IMG/VR virus record: IMGVR_UViG_3300003877_000007
Span: 1-34,917 of that record
Length of the DNA stretch: 34,917 bases
Direction: 5' to 3' (one strand)
DNA from: a virus
In this document: piece by piece, positions 13,809-22,153 of the stretch
Position numbering within the stretch: position 1 is the stretch's first letter
Layout: each line of letters begins with the position of its first letter
Notes under the pieces: generated by a model
Databases searched by the model: none
Told to the model about the DNA's origin: nothing
What the model saw: only the letters and a program-made list of their open reading frames with translations
Program-made: the position numbers and the translations under genes

Positions 13809-14540
13809 ATGAGTGATGAACTTTTAGACGAAATGTTTGAATCAGAAGCAGACAACTTAATTGTTGATGAAGTTGAGCAGGTTGAACAAGTTGAAACGGC
13901 TGAAGAAGAAACAGCGCCAGCGGCTGAAACAAGCGAACAACCTGATATTGATAATTCAGGTAATGATTCGGTAGCTAAACAAATAGAGGCTTTTAAAAGC
14001 GCCGCCTTAAGCGAAAGAAAAAAGCGGCAGGCTTTAGAGGATCAAGTCAGAAGCATGCAAGAGCCGGTTGAGAAGCCAGACGCTTACATGGCCCCAGATG
14101 AAGCTATTGAACATGCTAATAAGCAATTATCAAACGATTTTACAGCAAGATTATTAAACATGTCAGAGTCTCAAGCAAGACTTAGACATGCTGATTTTGA
14201 TGAAATGAACGATGTTTTTTCAAATTTATCAGCGGATAACCCGCATTTAGGCCAGCAGGCTTTAAATGCGCCTGACCCGTATGAATTTGTTTATCAAGAA
14301 GCTAAAAAACATTCTGAATTTTCTCAAATTGGCTCTGTATCTGATTATAAAGCTAAAATTGAAGCGGAAATTAGAGCTAAAATTGAAGCGGAAGCAAACG
14401 AAAAAGCTAAAATTGAAGCGGAAAACGCTATAAATGCAGCGTTGCCGCAATCACTTGCAGACAGCACGGCTATCGGTGGAAATTTACCTGCAGAAACATC
14501 TGCAATAACACTTGATAGTGCATGCATAAACGATTTTTAA
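13809..14540 (+). CDS. Scaffolding protein (243 aa)
   Basis: Very acidic N-terminus (residues 1-55 are Glu/Asp-rich), a helical middle with KSAALSERKKRQALEDQV, and a Lys/Glu/Ala C-terminal helix with three AKIEAE repeats (about 182-205). Composition, size and position between portal and coat identify it as the internal scaffold that guides coat assembly and is then released. AGAGGA lies 8 nt before the ATG. Confidence 0.8.
   Translation: MSDELLDEMFESEADNLIVDEVEQVEQVETAEEETAPAAETSEQPDIDNSGNDSVAKQIEAFKSAALSERKKRQALEDQVRSMQEPVEKPDAYMAPDEAIEHANKQLSNDFTARLLNMSESQARLRHADFDEMNDVFSNLSADNPHLGQQALNAPDPYEFVYQEAKKHSEFSQIGSVSDYKAKIEAEIRAKIEAEANEKAKIEAENAINAALPQSLADSTAIGGNLPAETSAITLDSACINDF
14352..14423 (+). 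repeat. Three 18-nt in-frame repeats inside scaffold
   Basis: GCTAAAATTGAAGCGGAA occurs exactly at 14352-14369, 14376-14393 and 14406-14423, encoding AKIEAE three times. The 24- and 30-nt spacing keeps the frame and the helical charge pattern, so copy number could change by slippage without breaking the gene. Confidence 0.85.
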
Positions 14541-14566
14541 AATATATTACTATCGGGAGATAGCAA

Positions 14567-15682
14567 ATGGCTAACACAACGGTCGCAGCTGGCTTAATAG
14601 CAAAAGAGTTTGATAAAAACGCGTTCCTTGAATATTTTCGGGAGAATCAGTACGCTAAGTATATCGGCAAAACTGAAAACGCACCGATTCAAGTAAAGAT
14701 GAGTCTTACTAAAGTTCCGGGCGATTCAATTTCAATCGGTCTCATCGGGAAAGTCCCAAAAGGCAATAACGTTGGCTCTGGCACGCTTGAAGGCAACGAA
14801 GTTAAGATTGAAAACTTCAACTTTGATATTAAAGTAAAAGTTATTCGTAATGCATTTGCAATTGACAATTTTCAAGAAAGTTTATCGGCTATTGATATTA
14901 GAAAAGCTGGTAAAACTCAAATGATGAATTGGTCTAAAGACCTTTTCCGCGATGAAATTAACGAAGCGCTGCATTCGAGAAATGAGATCAACTACGGCAC
15001 GGCCACAGCCGCAAACCACAATACTTGGCAGGTCGATAATAACGACCGCGTAATGTACGTTGGTACGGCTAATTCAGGCGTTCACGCCACTGACTTGGCT
15101 ACTTTAACAGCTGGAACCGATATTGTTACTGCTAAAACATTGACGCTCGCAAAGCGTAAAATGAAAGTTGCATCTCCTAAGATTCGTCCGGCGCGTACTA
15201 AGGGCTCAAAAGAGCAGTTTATTTTTTTCTGTGATACCTATATGTTCCGTGATCTTGAAAACGACCCAGACATTAAAGCGGCTCAAATCGATGCCGACAA
15301 GCGCGGCATGGATAACAAGATATTTACAGCTGGTGACATTGTTTATCGTGGGATTATCATCCATGAAGTGCCTGAAATTTCAGAATTGATTGATGATGCT
15401 ACTGGTGTTTGGGGTGCTGGTGCAGCTTCAGCAGGTTTAGACAATGCCGGTGCAGCCGGTGCCCGTGTAGGCGTTGGCTTTATGGTTGGTGCCCAGGCAT
15501 TAGGCGTTGTTTATGGGCAAACGCTCAAAACTACAACTGATACGCGCGATTATGGTTTTGTCAAAGGCTTTGGTGTTCAAGAGTTTCGCGAAACCAAAAA
15601 GCTATTATTCAAAACCGGCACAACAAATCGCGTTGATCATGGCGTTTTAACAATGTATGCGGCAGCAGCGCTAGATATTTAA
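14567..15682 (+). CDS. Major capsid (coat) protein, N4-gp56/DUF4043-like (371 aa)
   Basis: The region VGSGTLEGNEVKIENFNFDI (about 67-86), with later MMNWSKDLFRDEINEALHSR (about 121-140), matches the pattern of the N4-gp56/BPP-1 coat family, a HK97-fold protein. In those proteins a TLEGNE loop precedes two strands and a D-x-x-x-x-A-x-x-x-L-x-x-W helix. It sits directly after scaffold with GGGAG 7 nt before the ATG. Codon choice is richer in C and G than in the surrounding genes, as expected for a highly expressed protein. Confidence 0.88.
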   Translation: MANTTVAAGLIAKEFDKNAFLEYFRENQYAKYIGKTENAPIQVKMSLTKVPGDSISIGLIGKVPKGNNVGSGTLEGNEVKIENFNFDIKVKVIRNAFAIDNFQESLSAIDIRKAGKTQMMNWSKDLFRDEINEALHSRNEINYGTATAANHNTWQVDNNDRVMYVGTANSGVHATDLATLTAGTDIVTAKTLTLAKRKMKVASPKIRPARTKGSKEQFIFFCDTYMFRDLENDPDIKAAQIDADKRGMDNKIFTAGDIVYRGIIIHEVPEISELIDDATGVWGAGAASAGLDNAGAAGARVGVGFMVGAQALGVVYGQTLKTTTDTRDYGFVKGFGVQEFRETKKLLFKTGTTNRVDHGVLTMYAAAALDI

Positions 15683-15721
15683 ACTTTCAATCACAGGGAT
15701 GTGATAACCGAGGGGTAACGA

Positions 15722-15946
15722 ATGAAATTTGTATACAAGTACGACGAAATAATAGGCGAAACATTAACAAAATACGGAATCGCATTCAAAGACGGCGAAA
15801 CGGTGGAAGTCGATAACGTGGATGTTATTAAAAAACTTTCTGCATCGCCGTATTTAGAAGGCTTTAGCGAAGAAGTTAAGCCCAAAAGAAAATACACAAA
15901 AAAGGCAAAAAATAGTGAAGCCGAAGCCGAAATAGCTGACGAATAA
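15722..15946 (+). CDS. Small head-region protein (74 aa)
   Basis: An acidic/aromatic N-terminal half and a basic KRKYTKKAKN stretch before an acidic end. GAGGGG lies 7 nt before the ATG. It is coupled to the next gene by TAATG. Many phages have a small protein of this kind between coat and adaptor; no specific role is known. Confidence 0.7.
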   Translation: MKFVYKYDEIIGETLTKYGIAFKDGETVEVDNVDVIKKLSASPYLEGFSEEVKPKRKYTKKAKNSEAEAEIADE

Positions 15947-16302
15947 TGCCAATAACAAAACAACAAATAGGGTTACTCGCATTACAAGCGTTAAAAGTTG
16001 TAGAAGGCGATGATACGTCGGCCGAACCAGCTGATGAGGCTGTAATTGAGCAGGCATACGATAATGTATACGCAAAACTATATAGTGATGGCCTTGTGTC
16101 TTGGGCGCTCGCTGACAATATTCCGGATTTGTTTATTGATGATGTTATGTGGCTAATGGCAGCATCGAGGATAACTGTATTTGATCCTGATCAACAAACA
16201 GTAGGAATAATTTTAGCAAACTCACAGCAATCAATAAAAAATATTACTGAGAATGTTGCGCTAGATTATGTCCCGCAAATTTATCCCGTTGAGTCGTTTT
16301 AA
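15946..16302 (+). CDS. Head-tail adaptor, P22 gp4-like (118 aa)
   Basis: A helical protein of adaptor size (QIGLLALQALKVV, then AYDNVYAKLYSDGLVSWAL, then an IDDVMWLMAASRI helix). P22 gp4 and its relatives form a ring under the portal that stabilises packaged DNA. It is coupled to its neighbours by TAATG on both sides. Position between coat and the gp10-like gene strengthens the call; sequence similarity alone would not be enough. Confidence 0.65.
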   Translation: MPITKQQIGLLALQALKVVEGDDTSAEPADEAVIEQAYDNVYAKLYSDGLVSWALADNIPDLFIDDVMWLMAASRITVFDPDQQTVGIILANSQQSIKNITENVALDYVPQIYPVESF

Positions 16303-17750
16303 TGCAAAAAATAAAACTAGGATTGCTGCCAATACAAGAAGGAAGTGTGTCACCAGGGAGCAGCATATCAGATCAATTTGCAAAAAATTGCATATACGAA
16401 GATGTTGGAACAAGTAATGCGTATGTGGCAAAAAGACCAGCATTTGGAGTAAATGTACAGAATCCATTTTCAGATCAATCAATAAACGGAGTTTCCTCAA
16501 GAGTTTTTTCGATTTTTGGTAGGAATGACTTTTACATACAGTACGGGGGCAAACTTTTTGCTAATGATTATACTAACGAAATACTGTCAATAGGCGGAAT
16601 TCCGGCATTTAGAGATTTTTATTTGTGCGGAGATAAAAATAATATATTTTTAAGCCAGGCAGGGAACCCGTTTACTAAATTAATAGATTCGGCAAATAAC
16701 GCAACAAATAACGTAGAATTGGATAACATATTAGATTTAAATCCATTATGTAGGGGATGTGCTCTTTTAAACGGAATTGTATTTGTTCAAAGAAGGAGTG
16801 GGGAAATATATAATTCTGCTGTAGAAGACTTTTCTTCGTGGAATTCCCTTGATTTTATATCATCCGAATTGCTAAACGATGAAGCATATTATATTGATTC
16901 AATTAACAACAATATAGTGTCTTTTAATTCTAGTTCAATAGAATTTTTTGAAGCCAGCGGAAGTCCTACAGGTTCAGCAATTAGACCGAGGCTAGACGTT
17001 TCTTTTCAAATTGGCGGCGAAGATGATGATGTATATTTTAAGCACAATGATAGAATATATTTTTTAGGGAGAGAAGCTTCAAAAGAAGATGATTCGGGTA
17101 ATGCATTTCACGGAAACGATTTAAATGATTTAGGCTTATATGTATTAGAAAATTTTTCAATTAAAAAGCTTTCTAATCATTTCGCAGATGAGGAAATAAA
17201 TAAAAACATAACTGCATCTTCTATAGCGCTTAAAAAAAGGAGTTTAACAGGGTATTTTTCAAATGGAAGATTGTTTTTGTGTATATCTGCATTAACCGCA
17301 TTTGGCGGCAGGTCGCTCGTATATGATACATTAAATGGAAGTTTTTACTATATGGATTTTTTAGGTGATTACTTTACAAGCGCGTCTGGTAAGCATTTAA
17401 TATCATCAAGCGGGCATACGTCAGTAATCAGAAAACTCAAAGACAAAGACGTGGGGTTAACAGGGGAGGAAGCTTTTAGCTCTGTAATTGAATTTAAACC
17501 AATTGATTTTGGCACCAGAGGGTATAAAAGGATAAAAAATATTGATATCGATGGAGATAAATCCGTTAGCACTGGCGATGTTATTTTAGATATAAAATAC
17601 GATGGTTCAAATTTTGGAAAGCAAAAAACTTATAAGATGTTAGCGCAATCAAAAGTAAAAAAATATAGATTTGGCCGGTTTAAATCAGTATCTTTTTCTA
17701 TATCTTTTGACAGCGCCCAAAGGCTTAGATCATTGGATGTAGAGTTTTGA
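16302..17750 (+). CDS. Packaged-DNA stabilisation / tail hub protein, P22 gp10-like (482 aa)
   Basis: The beginning (IKLGLLPIQEGSVSPGSSIS, then a CIYEDVG...KRPAFG block) and the repeated short beta strands through the whole length fit gp10-type beta-propeller tail hub proteins of P22-like phages, which plug the portal and hold needle and spikes. The C-terminus ends in FSISFDSAQRLRSLDVEF. The next gene starts at a TTG within its stop (TTGA). Confidence 0.7.
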   Translation: MQKIKLGLLPIQEGSVSPGSSISDQFAKNCIYEDVGTSNAYVAKRPAFGVNVQNPFSDQSINGVSSRVFSIFGRNDFYIQYGGKLFANDYTNEILSIGGIPAFRDFYLCGDKNNIFLSQAGNPFTKLIDSANNATNNVELDNILDLNPLCRGCALLNGIVFVQRRSGEIYNSAVEDFSSWNSLDFISSELLNDEAYYIDSINNNIVSFNSSSIEFFEASGSPTGSAIRPRLDVSFQIGGEDDDVYFKHNDRIYFLGREASKEDDSGNAFHGNDLNDLGLYVLENFSIKKLSNHFADEEINKNITASSIALKKRSLTGYFSNGRLFLCISALTAFGGRSLVYDTLNGSFYYMDFLGDYFTSASGKHLISSSGHTSVIRKLKDKDVGLTGEEAFSSVIEFKPIDFGTRGYKRIKNIDIDGDKSVSTGDVILDIKYDGSNFGKQKTYKMLAQSKVKKYRFGRFKSVSFSISFDSAQRLRSLDVEF

Positions 17751-19276
17751 GCCACAAATTAAGCCCTCCGCCGACTATAGTTAAGCTTATTGATGATATA
17801 GGCCGCAATTCTATATGGGTTACTTGGTTAAACAATTTAACTAATTATATAAATGAGACAATAGGTGACCAAGTGAGCGACTTAAAAAAAACATTGTTTG
17901 GTAATCAGTTAGTTGCGAACCTTAAGCCGGTTATTCAGGAAAAATTCGTTTATTTTATAAACCCTGGAACATGGAGGCTGCAAGTTAATTCGGGGTCAAT
18001 ATCTATAGATGCACATCGCTTAAAATTATCAGTATCAAATGCGGCGAACACATCATGCGGAATGCTCACCCGGTCAGCAATCAACTATCATTCTGGTGTG
18101 AGCAATATAATTAATTTTGATTGCGCATTTAATGCTGGGTTGGTTGGCTCAAACCAGCTTGCAGGCGTTGGTGATATTTCAGATGGATTTGCATTTGGAT
18201 ACAAAGACGATAAATTTGGTGCCTATGTAATATCTTATGGGCATTCAGATTACCAGAGGCTAAACATAATAGCTGGCGCTACATCCGCAGGGAGTGCCGC
18301 TGTAACGATAGACGGGGCAACTATTGGCGTCACTGTGACAAACAGTGGCGATGCAACGATAACGGCTAACGAGATAGCTAAAAACTTTAATTACAGCTCT
18401 ATTAAGCGTGGATGGAGGGCTAGCGCAAATGGAAGCGATGTTTTGTTCATAAGTTTTCGGGCCGAAGCATCGACCGGTGCATTTTCAATTTCTGGTCAAG
18501 GGATAACGGGGAACTTTGCAAATATTTTAACCGGCGTTAGCCCTAATATCGTATTTGATGAGCAAGCAAACTGGGTTGGTGACAAAATTCCAGCACTTGA
18601 CCCGCAGCTTTTGAATAATTATCAAATACGCTACCAGTGGGGCCGTGGCGTTGTTGAGTATTATATACAAGACCCTGTGACTACGAATTTTTTAAAGGTA
18701 CATACGATATCAAATATTAACAACTCTTTGTTGCCGATGATTAATAATCCTGTTTTGCCATTGGTTTACTTTGCCGAAAACACTACGAATACAACGGCAT
18801 TGAATATGTACTCGACAAATATTAGCGGGTTCAATGAGGGCAATGTATCGCCTGGGGGGCACGAGCACTCGGTTGCAATAGGGAGATCAATCAGTGGGAC
18901 AAGCTTTGTGCCATTAATCACATTGCATTCACCGGAATTATTTAAGGGCGTTCCAAATAGAGCCGAATCTAAAATATTAGTACTTTCAATTGCAGTTGAT
19001 GGCATAAAAGATCATATTATTCAAATAGTAAAAAGCACAGAGCTAACCGGTGCATCATTCTCTCAAGTAGATGATCATTCGCCTTTGATATTTGACACGC
19101 AGGCAACTTTAGCATCTGGCGGCGATGTCTTAGTGACTTTTGTAATGGCAAAAGCATCAGACAAGTTTCTTAAGACTGATTTTAAAATTAGCCCGGGCGA
19201 CCAAATATCTGTGCTTATTGATCCAAATGGGAACAGCGATGTTCTTGTTTCGCTCTCATTTGAAGATTTTCAATAA
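17747..19276 (+). CDS. Tail needle/fibre-like structural protein (509 aa), TTG start
   Basis: A short helical N-terminus (about 5-65) is followed by long beta-rich domains with Gly/Ser/Thr/Asn composition typical of fibres (ATSAGSAAVTIDGATIGVTV near 178-197). It includes a jelly-roll-like middle (about 65-370) and a C-terminal domain from about 400. TTG 17747 overlaps the previous stop (TTGA), and no better start exists nearby. In P22-type order this slot holds the needle or a tail fibre. Which one is uncertain. Confidence 0.6.
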   Translation: MSHKLSPPPTIVKLIDDIGRNSIWVTWLNNLTNYINETIGDQVSDLKKTLFGNQLVANLKPVIQEKFVYFINPGTWRLQVNSGSISIDAHRLKLSVSNAANTSCGMLTRSAINYHSGVSNIINFDCAFNAGLVGSNQLAGVGDISDGFAFGYKDDKFGAYVISYGHSDYQRLNIIAGATSAGSAAVTIDGATIGVTVTNSGDATITANEIAKNFNYSSIKRGWRASANGSDVLFISFRAEASTGAFSISGQGITGNFANILTGVSPNIVFDEQANWVGDKIPALDPQLLNNYQIRYQWGRGVVEYYIQDPVTTNFLKVHTISNINNSLLPMINNPVLPLVYFAENTTNTTALNMYSTNISGFNEGNVSPGGHEHSVAIGRSISGTSFVPLITLHSPELFKGVPNRAESKILVLSIAVDGIKDHIIQIVKSTELTGASFSQVDDHSPLIFDTQATLASGGDVLVTFVMAKASDKFLKTDFKISPGDQISVLIDPNGNSDVLVSLSFEDFQ

Positions 19277-19279
19277 AAA

Positions 19280-19288
19280 TGCTAAAAT
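19280..19288 (+). promoter_or_regulatory. Possible extended -10 promoter before gp14-like gene
   Basis: TGC-TAAAAT (-10 at 19283-19288) lies in the 50-nt gap, matching the 9901 element. It could provide internal transcription of ejection and tailspike genes. Confidence 0.35.
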
Positions 19289-19326
19289 AAGGCAACTGTC
19301 GTGATGATAGATAAAGAGCATAAAAC

Positions 19327-19809
19327 ATGAATTTAGCTGAAAAGTTAGATGAAATTAAAATAGAGCGAACCTATGATTCTGATCTGGTTCGCTTTGTTTT
19401 GTCTGATGAAGAATTATTGTTTCGTTCTGGAGCTGATGATTTAAACGTGTTCGACCCAGAAAATCAAGAAGGCATAATATATTTATCGGTTTATTTAGGC
19501 GATGAAATTATAGGCGTCAATGTATTTCACCCGTTTAATAACTTCGTCTGCGCTCAAGGCCACGTTAATTATTTACCTAAGTTTTGGGGGTCTGGTCTCG
19601 AAGAATACACAAAAGAGTCTATAAGCTGGATTTTTAACAATACAGATTATCAAAAAATAGTTTGCTTTGCGCCAGAATATTATCCAGAAGTTGAAAAACA
19701 CGCGGCATTGTGCGGGTTGAAAGTTGATTGCACTTTAAATAAATCTTCAATTTTTAAAGGCAATTTAATGGATCAGAAGCTAATGTCAATAAATAAGGTA
19801 GAGCTATAA
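19327..19809 (+). CDS. Head-assembly protein, P22 gp14/DUF2824-like (160 aa)
   Basis: A GNAT-like alternation of strands and helices with YLSVYLGDEIIGVNVFHPFN (about 52-71) and GHVNYLPKFWGSGLEEYTK. This resembles the small acetyltransferase-fold proteins encoded before the ejection genes in P22-like phages. P22 gp14 is needed for proper ejection-protein function. The acetyl-CoA loop is not obvious, so a structural rather than enzymatic role is likely. Its stop and the next start overlap (TAATG). Confidence 0.6.
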   Translation: MNLAEKLDEIKIERTYDSDLVRFVLSDEELLFRSGADDLNVFDPENQEGIIYLSVYLGDEIIGVNVFHPFNNFVCAQGHVNYLPKFWGSGLEEYTKESISWIFNNTDYQKIVCFAPEYYPEVEKHAALCGLKVDCTLNKSSIFKGNLMDQKLMSINKVEL

Positions 19810-20933
19810 TGCCAACAGCAGCCGCAACAGTAGCAGTCGCAGCAATAGGGGCGGTAGCCAGCAATAGAGCGAGCAGGCGAGCAGCTAACACAAGCGCAGC
19901 CGGAGCAAGAACCGCAGCAGACGCACAAAATAGAGCGTTATCTCAATCACAGCGCAACTTACAACCGTTTTTAGACGCAGCGGTAAGTAGTAGAGTTGTT
20001 GATGTAAATGGATTTAGAGCCGCAGTTGACCAATTTAATGAAAGAATTAGAGAAATAGATAATTTACCTATTTCTGACTTTGAAAAAAAGAAATTAAAAC
20101 TCGATGTTCCTAGCCGGCCTGAGCCCAGCCAATTCGTAACCACTGGTGCGCTGGATCAGTTTCAGTCAGGATTAAATCAGGCACCAAACGCGCCTACAAT
20201 TGATCAATTTAATCAACAGTCTAATCTACAGCAATTTAACGCGCCATTGCCACAACTAAATAATTTTAATTTTGATCCTACAGAGGCGTTAAACAACCCT
20301 GCTTTAGAGTTCCAGCGGTCTCAAGGTGAGCGCCAATTAGACCGAATTGCAGGCAAAAACAGGCAGCTTAACTCTGGACAACGGTTAATAGATGCGGTTA
20401 AGTTCGGTCAGGGCTTGGCGTCCCAGTCAATTGGCGATGAATTTAACCGGCAATCGGCTATAAACTCGCAAAATAACCAAGTTTCTCAGCAGAATTTCGG
20501 TAATCAGGGCCGGTTAAATCAGCTGCAAAATTCTATTACTGGTCAAAACTTATCAAATAATTTAAATATATCAAATGTTAATCAAAATAGATTATTACAG
20601 CAATTTGGGCTTGAAAATAATCAGTTTAATAACCGGCTAGATAGGCTTGGAAGCTTGATTAATGTAGGCGCGCAGACGGGGCAAGGGGTGTCCTCATTGG
20701 GTGCATCAACAGCAAATAATCTATCGAATATAGCGGTTAATGGCGCAAACACGCAAGCAGCTGCACAAATAGGCCAGGGTAATATTTTAAATGGATTTAT
20801 ACAGCAGGGCGCTGGTGCCTTAGCTCAAGGCGGGTTTTTCACGCCACAGCCACAGCAGTTAACGCAATTTGGCACTATACCAGGCAGCCAGCAAAGCAAT
20901 TTATTATTGCAGCAACAACAAGGGTTTAGTTAA
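19809..20933 (+). CDS. Ejection (internal virion) protein, gp7-like (374 aa)
   Basis: An Ala-rich hydrophobic N-terminus (AAATVAVAAIGAVASN) precedes Arg/Ala-rich and then GARTAADAQNRALSQSQRNL, a signature shared by many phage DNA-transfer proteins. The rest is Gln/Asn-rich with NQ repeats and low complexity. Such proteins are packed in the head and injected to build a conduit across the envelope. It is first of three ejection genes joined by TAATG overlaps. Confidence 0.75.
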   Translation: MPTAAATVAVAAIGAVASNRASRRAANTSAAGARTAADAQNRALSQSQRNLQPFLDAAVSSRVVDVNGFRAAVDQFNERIREIDNLPISDFEKKKLKLDVPSRPEPSQFVTTGALDQFQSGLNQAPNAPTIDQFNQQSNLQQFNAPLPQLNNFNFDPTEALNNPALEFQRSQGERQLDRIAGKNRQLNSGQRLIDAVKFGQGLASQSIGDEFNRQSAINSQNNQVSQQNFGNQGRLNQLQNSITGQNLSNNLNISNVNQNRLLQQFGLENNQFNNRLDRLGSLINVGAQTGQGVSSLGASTANNLSNIAVNGANTQAAAQIGQGNILNGFIQQGAGALAQGGFFTPQPQQLTQFGTIPGSQQSNLLLQQQQGFS

Positions 20934-22153
20934 TGGCAGCACTTGATACTTTTTTAGCGCAACAACAGGCTCCTAACGTTTTAGGCGCCGTAAACCGTGG
21001 CATTGCTACAAATAACTTGCAGCAATTAAACGCGCTAAAACTAGCGCAGGCACAGCAGCAAGCGCCATTACAAAACCAAGCCCTACAAGACAGAGTCGAT
21101 TTATCAGGCTTGAATCTTGATAATGCTCGTCAAAATGCACCGCTAAATACACAGTCTTTGCAAAATAAATTGCTATCACAAAACCAAAATTTACAATTAG
21201 GCGAGCAAAGAAAGCAAATAAATCAGCAAAATTTAGAACAAAATATTAGTGCTGAAGAAAAAAGCAGAATTGAAAATTTATTTGTTTTAACGTCAGATTT
21301 AATTGGAGACACCACAGATGAAGGCGAGTTTGAAAGCCTAATAAATAGCGCTACTTTTTTAGATGATGAGGCGAAGCAATTTGCTTTACAATTTGGCGCT
21401 GAAAAAATACGAGAAGTCGGTAAAAGGCTAAAAGGGCAAACTGATAAAAATGATAGGGTTGTTAAATCGTTAATAAACGACGATGGCTCAGTGGTTTTAG
21501 TTAGGGCGCAAAGCGGCGTACAAGTTATTCCAGCAAACGAGGTTGACTCTGAAATTTTGGCCCAGGCCAGGGAGTTTGATGTTGAAACTAAAAAACAGAA
21601 AGCACAGGCAAACCAGCTAGGCTCTGACACGGCTAAATTTGCTACCGATGCATTTAAGCAAGTAGCTAATATAAATAAAAATATACTAAATTTGCGTGAA
21701 GTTATTAAAACCGTTGAAGTTGATGGCGCGAATACCGGCCCACTTGATAAGAGATTACCTTCAATTACATCGGCAGCAGTTAAGTTAGATAACTTGGCTG
21801 GAAGGCTAGGACTTGACGTTGTAAGCGCTACAACATTTGGCGCGCTGTCAGAAAGCGAGCTGGCATTTGCAATAGACACGGCTTTACCCGCTGGATTACA
21901 AGGGCCAGAGCTAGTTAAGTGGGCAAAAGATAGAATAAATGCCCAAGAAAAACTTGCAAAATACTTGAATGAAGCAGCCCAATTTGCAAGCCAGCCAGGA
22001 AACACAGTAGCTGATTTTATGGCAAAAAAACAAGCCGAAAAGGATGCTTCAAGCGCTCAAGCGCAGCCACAAGCGCAGCAACAAAGTGATTTTGTGCCTA
22101 GCTCAGCACAGCCGTTTAGCGTTGGCCGTTTTGAAGTAAGGATTAAACAATAA
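20933..22153 (+). CDS. Ejection protein, gp20-like (406 aa)
   Basis: The first 100 residues are Gln/Asn/Leu-rich (LQNQALQDRV, LNTQSLQNKL), similar in composition to the preceding protein. A helical domain (about 105-380) follows, then a Gln/Ala/Pro tail. No enzyme motif is visible. It is translationally coupled on both sides. Confidence 0.7.
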   Translation: MAALDTFLAQQQAPNVLGAVNRGIATNNLQQLNALKLAQAQQQAPLQNQALQDRVDLSGLNLDNARQNAPLNTQSLQNKLLSQNQNLQLGEQRKQINQQNLEQNISAEEKSRIENLFVLTSDLIGDTTDEGEFESLINSATFLDDEAKQFALQFGAEKIREVGKRLKGQTDKNDRVVKSLINDDGSVVLVRAQSGVQVIPANEVDSEILAQAREFDVETKKQKAQANQLGSDTAKFATDAFKQVANINKNILNLREVIKTVEVDGANTGPLDKRLPSITSAAVKLDNLAGRLGLDVVSATTFGALSESELAFAIDTALPAGLQGPELVKWAKDRINAQEKLAKYLNEAAQFASQPGNTVADFMAKKQAEKDASSAQAQPQAQQQSDFVPSSAQPFSVGRFEVRIKQ

